64,000 bases of DNA, from contig QQVO01000020.1 in NCBI GenBank assembly GCA_003388505.1, forward strand, positions 20,770 through 84,769, in the 5' to 3' direction. The translations under genes and the position numbers were made by a program. This DNA comes from Planctomycetota bacterium. GTDB taxonomy: Bacteria; Planctomycetota; Planctomycetia; Planctomycetales; Planctomycetaceae. Under the pieces are notes generated by a model. It saw only the letters and a list, made by a program, of their open reading frames with translations. It did not search any database and was not told the origin of the DNA. Positions 57,530 to 64,000 of the stretch are shown one piece after another (position 1 is the stretch's first letter; every line of letters starts with the position of its first letter).

Positions 57530-58513
57530 TCACATCCCGAACGACTCTCGCAGCACCGACGGCGCAAGCTCCCCGAAGCAATGCACGCGGCCCGTCTCGA
57601 TGTTGTGAAACACGACCTCCGCCGGGCTGAACAGCAGCGGATCGATCTTGTAAAAATCGTTCCCCGCCTGCTCGAGAACCTCCAGAAACGGCCGACCGTG
57701 CGCGGGAGACCCCGAGGACGGAATCCGCGGTCCGAGCGAAGTCACGGCCTCGTCATCACCGTGCACCATCAGTGTCACCCGCGCGCCATAAAGAATGGCA
57801 TCGTTCGTCCGGCCGATTCCCGCCAGATCGTCGGCCGCGACCGGCGGCAACGGGGCCCAGCCGGTCGCTGATTCAACATGCGTCACGTCGTAACCCAGTT
57901 CATGCAGCTTGTGCAGCGCGGTCTCCACGCTCCGAGCCGCGACCTGCAGGTTCCCCGCCGGGCTGGCGGTCGGCGCCACCAGCAATGCGATGTTCGCCGT
58001 CTCGACGCCGCACTTCTCAGCGATCTCGGCAATGGCCGCCTCCGTCGGAAACTGGTTCGACTCGAGCACTCCGACCACATGCGTGGCCGCTTCCCGGTAA
58101 TCGAACGTCTCGAACAGCGGCTCGCGGGCTGCCGCCGCCCGCATCGGTCCGGAACCCATCCCGAAGAAATCTTTCGTCCCCACGCGCCACCCCGCGTACT
58201 GGCTCAGCAGGCAGGCTTCAATCGGCGAGTCGCTCGTGACGAAGACATGCGGCCAGCCCCGGCCGTCCACCTCCCCCGAACAGAGCGAGATCTCCGCCAG
58301 ACCCGCCGTGCACACCTCCGCCAGCGCGAGCCCCGCCCCCAGGCTGCCCACCGTTTCGACGCCGAAATCAATCACCGTCGCGCCGGCCACTTCGTCCAGC
58401 AACTCGATGCGCAACTCCTCCGAGGCGAACAGCGCCTGCTGAACCAGATCCCACGCCAGTTCATTCAGTGTCGGCTCGGATTCGTCTTGCACCGGCTTGT
58501 GTCTTTCCTGCAC
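57530..58513 (-). CDS. mch: Methenyltetrahydromethanopterin cyclohydrolase
   Basis: Mch converts methenyl-H4MPT to formyl-H4MPT in the archaeal-type C1 pathway that planctomycetes and methylotrophs use, chiefly for formaldehyde oxidation. The 327 residues show family segments NELAWDLVQQALFASEEL, EVAGATVIDFGVETVGSLGA, FVTSDSPIEACLLSQYAGWR, DFFGMGSGPMRAAAAREPLF, LVAPTASPAGNLQVAARSVE and GRTNDAILYGARVTLMV. It starts at a GTG (58513). No other H4MPT genes are adjacent. It is divergent from the large cytochrome gene. Confidence 0.93.
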   Translation of the reverse strand: MQERHKPVQDESEPTLNELAWDLVQQALFASEELRIELLDEVAGATVIDFGVETVGSLGAGLALAEVCTAGLAEISLCSGEVDGRGWPHVFVTSDSPIEACLLSQYAGWRVGTKDFFGMGSGPMRAAAAREPLFETFDYREAATHVVGVLESNQFPTEAAIAEIAEKCGVETANIALLVAPTASPAGNLQVAARSVETALHKLHELGYDVTHVESATGWAPLPPVAADDLAGIGRTNDAILYGARVTLMVHGDDEAVTSLGPRIPSSGSPAHGRPFLEVLEQAGNDFYKIDPLLFSPAEVVFHNIETGRVHCFGELAPSVLRESFGM

Positions 58514-58898
58514 CGCTCAGAAGGCAACGCGCTCGGCTCTCGCCTCGTTAATCGGCCACGCGATCGGAACCTGCGGACCGCGAGCAAAGGCAGACTACCA
58601 CGTTGCCCCGCCGCTCGAAACGGCACGCTCCAGTCCGCGGCGTTTCGGCATTCCAGAGAGTGGCGTTCTGTTACGTCAGCCCCGCGATCGGCTCGCCGTG
58701 ATACACGTGATGCGGCCTGAGAACTGTACCTTCGCGTCTCCGCGCCTTGGCGTGATCCCCCTGCGATCATCGCATCACTCAACGTCTCGCGGCCCTCCCC
58801 GTTGCCCGCCCACGCTCCGGCGCGGTAGAGTGATAGGAACGACCCACCGTGGCGCGGCCTCCGGCCCGCACCCCCGTCCCGCCCGATGTGATCTGCCC
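58514..58898. other. Divergent gap between mch and the PSCyt1 gene
   Basis: These 385 bases hold promoters for both neighbours. The stretch 58722-58762 (cttcgcgtctccgcgccttg and following) looks like a fragment of the intergenic phrase also echoed at 62462-62476. The long open frame running from 58497 lacks a ribosome site and is not coding before 58899. Confidence 0.4.
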
Positions 58899-61800
58899 AT
58901 GCGCTTCCCGGCTTTCTCACGGCAACCCATCGCCTTGACCATTCTGCTGGCATTGCTCGCCGTCGGCTCCGCGATGACTGCCGCCCCCGCTGACGATACC
59001 GAAGTCCTCCCGCCCGTCGACTACACAACTGACGTCAAGCCGATCCTCCAACGGCACTGCTACGACTGCCACTCCGCATCCGCACAGGAGGCCGGACTCC
59101 GCGTCGACACCGCCGTGCTCGCCATCGAGGGGGGAGACAGCGGTGCGGGGATCGTTCCCGGCAAGAGCGCCGAAAGCCGCCTGCTGGCGGTCGTCACCGG
59201 AGAATCCGAAGACGTCGCACGCATGCCGCTGGACGCCGATCCGCTGACTGCTGAGGAGATCGACATCCTCCGCCGCTGGATCGATGCGGGAGCGCCGCAC
59301 CCAGGCGACGAAGTCGCCGAGCGGGCTCACAAGTACGACACCTCCCACTGGGCGTTTCAGCCCGTCGAGCGACCGTCCGTGCCGCGATTCGACGCTTCAG
59401 GCGACATCCACAACGCCATCGACGCTTTCATTCACAAACGGCTCATGGAAGCCGGCGTCAAACCGTCTGACGAGGCCGATCGCGTCACCCTGATCCGCAG
59501 ACTCTATCTCGACCTGCTCGGCGTACTCCCCTCCCCCGCGGAGGTCGACGACTTCCTCGCAGACGATCAACCCGCGGCCTACGAACGCCTGGTCGACCGT
59601 GTCCTGGCGTCTCCCCGCTACGGCGAGCGCTGGGGCCGCCACTGGCTCGACGCGGCCCGTTACGCCGACTCCAACGGCTTCACCATCGATGGAGAACGCA
59701 CCATGTGGCCCTACCGCGACTGGGTCATCGCTGCGCTCAATGCCGACATGCCGTTCGATCAATTCACAATCGAGCAACTCGCCGGCGATATGCTGCCCGA
59801 CCCCACGACCGAACAACTCGTGGCGACCGGCTTTCACCGCAACACGCTCGCCAACCAGGAAGGCGGTACCGACGACGAGCAGTTCCGCGTTGAATCGGTC
59901 GTCGACCGCGTCAACACAACGGGAGCCGTCTGGATGGGCGTCACCATCGGCTGCGCCCAATGCCACGAACACAAATTCGACCCGTTCTCCCAGCGCGACT
60001 ATTACCGCCTCTACGCCGTCTTTAACAGCACCGCCGACAACAACGACGCCGGCGGACTCGCACCGAAGATCGATCTTCCGACCCCCGATCAGGCCGCCCG
60101 GCGAAAACAGATCAAAGACGCGATCGCCCAACTGAAGCAGCAACGGACGGACCGGGAACAGGAACTCGCTCAATCACAAGCGGACTGGGAGCAGAACGCT
60201 CAGTCGGCCGCAGCATCCGGCTGGCACGTGATTGAACCGATCGGAGTCGTTTCAACGGGCGGCGCTGACATAACGCGGCAGGAAGACGCCTCCTGGCTCG
60301 TGAGCGGCGCCATTCCCGGACACGACGTCTACGAAATCCGCTTCCCTCCGCCGGAGGAGCCCGTCACCGCACTCCGGCTCGAAGTGCTGCCGCATGCGTC
60401 GCTGCCCAAAGGCGGCCCCGGTCTGGCCGGCAACGGCAACTTCGTTCTCACCGGTTTTGAACTCGCCATCGAGAATCCATCGACGGAAACAACCGAAGAG
60501 GCCCCGACGCCCATCAGCATCCAGGAAGCGTTCGCCGACCATTCGCAACCGAACTATCCCGTCGCGCACGCAATCGACGACGATCCGATGACCGGCTGGG
60601 CCATCAACGGCGCGCCGGACGGCCTCAACGTCCGCCGCGTCGCGACGTTCGTGCTCGATGCTCCACCCGAATCCGCGGCAGGGCAAACCTGGATCATCCG
60701 CCTCCGGCACGAGAGCGCCGCGAACACCAGCTACCAGATCGGCTGCTTCCGACTGTCGCGCACCCAGGCGCCGAGCGACGCGATCAGACTCCCCGAACAC
60801 CTGCTGGCGGCCCTCGCCGTCCCGGCCGAAGAGCGCAGCAAAGAACAACAGGAGCAGATCACCCAGGCGTTCCGTAAGGCCGACGAATCGTGGCGCGAAC
60901 TGACCGCCCAGATCGACGCCCAACAGCAGAAACTCAACAGCCTCAACGGAACGATCCCCACCACGCTCGTGATGCAGGAACTCGACGAGCCGCGGGAGAC
61001 CTTCGTACAGATTCGCGGCAACTTTCTGGAACTCGGGGCCCGCGTCGAACCGGGCGTTCCCGAAGTCCTGCCGGACGTTCCCGCAGAAGAGGGAACCATC
61101 ACGCGGCTCGACCTGGCGCAATGGCTGGTCAGCCCCCAGCATCCCCTCACGGCGCGGGTCACGGTCAACCGCATCTGGCAGAGGTTCTTCGGAGTCGGCC
61201 TCGTGGCGACGGAGAACGACTTCGGAACACAAGGCTCACCCCCGACGCATCCCGAACTGCTCGACTGGCTCGCTTCGGAATTGATCAGACGAGACTGGTC
61301 GCTCAAGTCGATGCACCGCCTGATCGTCACGTCCGCCGCATACCGCCGGTCGTCCCATCAGCGCGACGATCTGGCCGAAGTCGATTCCCGCAACCGGCTG
61401 CTCGCGCGGCAGTCGCGTGTCAGGCTGGATGCCGAGGTCATTCGCGACGCCTGCCTCTCAGCCTCCGGTCTCCTCGCAGACGCAATGGGTGGCCCCCCCG
61501 TGCATCCTCCTCAGCCGGAAGGCATCTACCTCTTCACGCAGAGCGCCAAGCCCTGGCCGGAAAGCCAGGGCGAGAACCGCTACCGCCGCGGACTCTACAC
61601 CCAGTTCTGGCGTTCCAGCCCGCATCCAATGATGCCGACCTTCGACGCGCCGGACGCCAACTCCACCTGCACCCGCCGCGTTCGCTCCAACACGCCGCTC
61701 CAGGCTCTCACGTTGGCCAACGACCGCAGCTTTGTCGAACTGGCCCAGGGCTTCGCCCGCCGCGTGCTGACCGAAGCCGAGCCCTACGATGAAGGACGCC

Positions 61801-62030
61801 TCCGCTACGCCGTCCGCTGCGCCCTGTGTCGCGAACCGCAACCGGCTGAGTTGACGCGGCTGTCCGAGTTCCTGCAGCGTCAACAGCAGGCCTACGCCGC
61901 CCATCCCGAACTGGCGAAAGCAGCCGCGCCGGATGATCTCCCCGCAGGCGTCTCCGTCGAATCGGCCGCCGCCTGGACCGCCCTCACCCGCGTCCTCCTC
62001 AACCTCGACGAATTCATCACCCGCGAGTAG
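58899..62030 (+). CDS. Planctomycete PSCyt1-DUF1549-DUF1553 cytochrome protein
   Basis: This 1043-residue exported protein has a signal peptide (LTILLALLAVGSAMTA), then a PSCyt1 domain with heme motif CYDCH (ILQRHCYDCHSASAQEAGLR; MPLDADPLTAEEIDILRRWI). DUF1549 follows (AIDAFIHKRLMEAGVKPS; YGERWGRHWLDAARYADSNG; CAQCHEHKFDPFSQRDYYRL), with a second CAQCH. A helical linker and a discoidin-like stretch (about residues 470-620) precede DUF1553 (LVSPQHPLTARVTVNRIWQR; TPLQALTLANDRSFVELAQG). It is a paralogue of the gene at 4537-7032 but has a true CX2CH. Usually paired with a DUF1501 gene, which is absent here. Confidence 0.93.
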   Translation: MRFPAFSRQPIALTILLALLAVGSAMTAAPADDTEVLPPVDYTTDVKPILQRHCYDCHSASAQEAGLRVDTAVLAIEGGDSGAGIVPGKSAESRLLAVVTGESEDVARMPLDADPLTAEEIDILRRWIDAGAPHPGDEVAERAHKYDTSHWAFQPVERPSVPRFDASGDIHNAIDAFIHKRLMEAGVKPSDEADRVTLIRRLYLDLLGVLPSPAEVDDFLADDQPAAYERLVDRVLASPRYGERWGRHWLDAARYADSNGFTIDGERTMWPYRDWVIAALNADMPFDQFTIEQLAGDMLPDPTTEQLVATGFHRNTLANQEGGTDDEQFRVESVVDRVNTTGAVWMGVTIGCAQCHEHKFDPFSQRDYYRLYAVFNSTADNNDAGGLAPKIDLPTPDQAARRKQIKDAIAQLKQQRTDREQELAQSQADWEQNAQSAAASGWHVIEPIGVVSTGGADITRQEDASWLVSGAIPGHDVYEIRFPPPEEPVTALRLEVLPHASLPKGGPGLAGNGNFVLTGFELAIENPSTETTEEAPTPISIQEAFADHSQPNYPVAHAIDDDPMTGWAINGAPDGLNVRRVATFVLDAPPESAAGQTWIIRLRHESAANTSYQIGCFRLSRTQAPSDAIRLPEHLLAALAVPAEERSKEQQEQITQAFRKADESWRELTAQIDAQQQKLNSLNGTIPTTLVMQELDEPRETFVQIRGNFLELGARVEPGVPEVLPDVPAEEGTITRLDLAQWLVSPQHPLTARVTVNRIWQRFFGVGLVATENDFGTQGSPPTHPELLDWLASELIRRDWSLKSMHRLIVTSAAYRRSSHQRDDLAEVDSRNRLLARQSRVRLDAEVIRDACLSASGLLADAMGGPPVHPPQPEGIYLFTQSAKPWPESQGENRYRRGLYTQFWRSSPHPMMPTFDAPDANSTCTRRVRSNTPLQALTLANDRSFVELAQGFARRVLTEAEPYDEGRLRYAVRCALCREPQPAELTRLSEFLQRQQQAYAAHPELAKAAAPDDLPAGVSVESAAAWTALTRVLLNLDEFITRE

Positions 62031-62037
62031 TCCAATC

Positions 62038-62110
62038 TAGCCGACTCACCGAGTCGGATGTCCACAACGTGGAATCTGCTGCACGCGCAATTTACGCTCC
62101 ACACGACGCT
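62038..62110 (+). repeat. Dispersed repeat family P3, copy 2
   Basis: Begins tagccgactcaccgagtcgg (7-bp hairpin), then atgtccacaacg and tgctgcacgcg; aligns with 48904-48980. Confidence 0.65.
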
Positions 62111-62230
62111 TCTTACCATTAGTCGCACGGACGTCACAGAAAAAGGCCACATGAAACCCAGCGCGGGCCTCGCCCGCATCCCAACCGGAGGCGAATGGAA
62201 ACCGAGCGGCGAAGCCGCGACATCATTTAG

Positions 62231-62250
62231 CTGCGGGCGTCAGCCCGCAG
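62231..62250. terminator. Palindrome in convergent gap, possible terminator
   Basis: Sequence ctgcgggcgtcagcccgcag forms an 8-bp stem with loop gtca. The gcgtcagcccgc core is close to that of the 31-base family P6. Confidence 0.55.
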
Positions 62251-62482
62251 AATACAAGCGAGCCGAAACCGGAGCCGCGAATGCGGCGGCAGCAACCTTC
62301 CTACCCGAATCAGTCCTGTCGAACGGCGACTCGTGGAGGCTTCGTGGTCCGGAACATGCCGCCCATCGGTGGGGAACCACGACGACACAAAGCCAACGGT
62401 CCAGGTCAGTCCTCGAACCTGTTCGTCATTGGAATTCCCCCTCTCTGACTTTTCCCGGTGCTCTTCGTGCCTTTGTGGTCGT

Positions 62483-63709
62483 CTAATCGAGCACGCGTAC
62501 GGTCGGGGGGTCGGCATAGTCGGCGGCGAGGGTGGTGTAGAGTTCGGCGTCGGGGGGGCCGTCGTGGACGACGTACCTGTACCGGGCAACGTAGGGTGGT
62601 TGATCGGGACCGATTTCGAATTCGCCGAGCACGGCCGGCGTGAAAACGAAGTAAGGCTTGCTCGGGTGCAGCCGGACCGGTTGGGGATGGCGGAAGTTGT
62701 CAGCGTTGCCGAAGGCAGCGAGGCTACAGACTTCGCCGTCGATCGGTCCGTGCACACAGACCCAGGCCGGCCTGGTGTGGTTGCCGTCAGCGCGGGTCTG
62801 CCCTTCGCTGGTGAGGAAATCGTGCTCAGGCCTCCCAATCCAGCTTTCCGGCCCGCGGTAGGCCATCCCGCCGTAGTGATACTCATGAATCACGAGCGGT
62901 GAATCAGCAACACACTTCTGCCGAGTTTCGATCTCGAACAGGAACCGCTCCCTCAGCGGATAGACGCGCACGGTGCGCGTCTCCTCCAGCACAGGTTGCG
63001 GGCCGTCCGGGCCGGTCAGATCAGTATGCTGCAAAACGGCGGTGAATTGTGCGAAGACATCGCCGCTCACCGTTCCTTCCAGATGCGCATGATCGACCCG
63101 CGCCGTCTTGCCGTTCTGATCCCAGAAATTGATCGCCCGGCCTTCAAAGGACGTTTTGGTCCAGGCGTTGAAGATGCCGTGCTGATGCGGGTGGTCGGCG
63201 GGGAAATCGTCCGTGACGATTCTTCCGGCCGGCGTCCACACAGGATGCAGATGACCGCTGCTGCGATAGACCGGATCGATTCCCTCGGGCGGCATCACGA
63301 CCCGCGCGTTGTACTGCATGACGGGCCGGCCACCCGCCATGATGCGCACAGACTCCTCATCAGCGATGCACTCGGCGAGAGGCGGATCGTTGCTTTCAGG
63401 TTTCTGAACGGCCCGGAGCGAGAGCGTCCTGGTTTCCCCCTTTGCGAGCGGTTCCGACAGCAGGAAGACCGCACGGCCGGTTTCATCGGGAAGCAGCTGC
63501 ACGGGCGATTCCGTCTTGCCGTCCGTCAACACGACGTGCGCTGCATCGCGCAGGGACTCGGGTACCTCGAAGGCGATCGGTCCCGGGCCGTGAGCGCGGT
63601 CTGCGGCTGTAATCTCGACCGTAACATCCGGTTCCGCAGCGACGGCCGGGTGGACCGCGATCGAGACCAGGGCGAATAGCGGGCACAGCCCAATTCGAGA
63701 ATGTCGCAT
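62483..63709 (-). CDS. PmoA-like (DUF6807) secreted protein
   Basis: This 408-residue exported protein has a signal peptide (GLCPLFALVSIAVHPAVA) and the DUF6807/PmoA-like family features common in planctomycetes: YRSSGHLHPVWTPAGRIVTD, FPADHPHQHGIFNAWTKTSF (His cluster), EYHYGGMAYRGPESW and GEVCSLAAFGNADNFRHPQP. Despite the name it is not a methane monooxygenase subunit. The His motifs suggest metal or sugar binding; function is unknown. The start at 63709 fits the signal peptide; a longer frame from 63796 does not. Confidence 0.87.
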   Translation of the reverse strand: MRHSRIGLCPLFALVSIAVHPAVAAEPDVTVEITAADRAHGPGPIAFEVPESLRDAAHVVLTDGKTESPVQLLPDETGRAVFLLSEPLAKGETRTLSLRAVQKPESNDPPLAECIADEESVRIMAGGRPVMQYNARVVMPPEGIDPVYRSSGHLHPVWTPAGRIVTDDFPADHPHQHGIFNAWTKTSFEGRAINFWDQNGKTARVDHAHLEGTVSGDVFAQFTAVLQHTDLTGPDGPQPVLEETRTVRVYPLRERFLFEIETRQKCVADSPLVIHEYHYGGMAYRGPESWIGRPEHDFLTSEGQTRADGNHTRPAWVCVHGPIDGEVCSLAAFGNADNFRHPQPVRLHPSKPYFVFTPAVLGEFEIGPDQPPYVARYRYVVHDGPPDAELYTTLAADYADPPTVRVLD

Positions 63710-63787
63710 CTCTTGGGATCTCCCGTCATCGACAGGGAGGTGAAGTTCACACTCCCACAAACCTCGCTCCCCGATTCCTGAAAACCT

Positions 63788-63813
63788 CGTTCCCAAACTT
63801 CTGTTTGGGAACG
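63788..63813. repeat. Palindromic repeat (family P5)
   Basis: Arms cgttcccaaac and gtttgggaacg form an 11-bp perfect stem with loop ttct; related to 51898-51923. It lies upstream of the PmoA-like gene. A partial copy (tgtgcccaaacgg) is seen near 63859-63871. The final ~190 bases of the window show no gene. Confidence 0.7.
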
Positions 63814-64000
63814 CTTTCGCGCTGTGGCCGTTTGTAATACGACAGAAACGCCGGTCAGTGTGCCCAAACGGAACGGCTTGTTGATTTACTTTTTCGGGTC
63901 TGTGTCTGGGATGCGTTTCCCCCTTTCCCCCGCTGGCTCTTTGCGTAGAGCGAGCGCGGGGCGGGAGGCGGGGCGGGTTGCTGAGGGTTAGGGGGGATGG

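Larger units (their letters stand above)
62031..62482. other. Convergent gap filled with short repeats
   Basis: These 452 bases between two converging genes hold a mosaic of short palindromic pieces: family P3 copy 2 (62038-62110), gcgggcctcgcccgc at 62163-62177, and ctgcgggcgtcagcccgcag at 62231-62250. An open frame across the region has no coding character. Confidence 0.6.

Noticed and set aside
62058..62486. Plus-strand open frame of 142 codons after the large cytochrome gene
   Set aside because: It runs through family P3 and other palindromic repeats and shows no coding pattern.

Overview
The window is high-GC, gene-dense bacterial chromosome and almost certainly comes from the phylum Planctomycetota. 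The markers are DUF1549/DUF1553 and PSCyt1-type cytochrome proteins, a cytochrome c/WD40 protein, the Planctomycetes-Verrucomicrobia-Chlamydiae small basic protein, a Flp-pilin-like planctomycete protein, a methenyl-tetrahydromethanopterin cyclohydrolase, a PmoA-like (DUF6807) protein and an FG-GAP protein. I cannot name the genus.

Layout. 1-7.0 kb (minus): a planctomycete-specific secreted set made of a DUF1549/DUF1553 cytochrome-like protein, a PPC-domain protein with two Ala-rich coiled-coil insertions, and a cytochrome c/WD40 protein that runs off the left edge. 7.4-13.4 kb: housekeeping genes (ribBA; minus-strand rplM-rpsI and rpmB; murD; an AlaC-type aminotransferase). 13.4-15.7 kb: an accessory islet with a three-cysteine-motif DUF5131 protein overlapping its partner TcmP, plus an uncharacterised basic protein. 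15.8-27 kb: a YbdK-type ligase, M20 amidohydrolase, SDR, comM, the small basic protein, larB, an M24 peptidase with accB-accC, and a phosphofructokinase of predicted pyrophosphate type. 27-32.3 kb: an RND efflux adaptor and pump, then a small two-TM channel. 32.5-40 kb: a pilin-like protein, an unknown protein, and the rod/peptidoglycan set mreB-mreC-mreD-mrdA. 40-49 kb (minus): a tripartite tricarboxylate transporter whose TctC and TctB are fused, two tandem six-bladed-type beta-propeller paralogues, an esterase lipoprotein and a BatA/VWA membrane protein. 49-52 kb: feoA-feoB and a FeoB-associated Cys-rich protein, with a perfect 19-nt palindrome upstream that looks like a Fur box. 52.5-64 kb: a large FG-GAP/sialidase fusion, xylose isomerase, mch, a large PSCyt1-DUF1549-DUF1553 protein and a PmoA-like protein.

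Functional links. murD, mreBCD and mrdA (PBP2) show that this planctomycete keeps peptidoglycan synthesis and elongation machinery. The secreted cytochrome, FG-GAP and propeller proteins, xylose isomerase and sialidase-like domain fit a polymer-degrading lifestyle.

The most unusual signal is a set of short palindromic repeats. Several families sit in gaps between convergent genes, where they probably act as terminators. Three members lie in frame inside the single FG-GAP/sialidase gene, one exactly at the junction of its two halves. The second lead is the DUF5131-TcmP pair.
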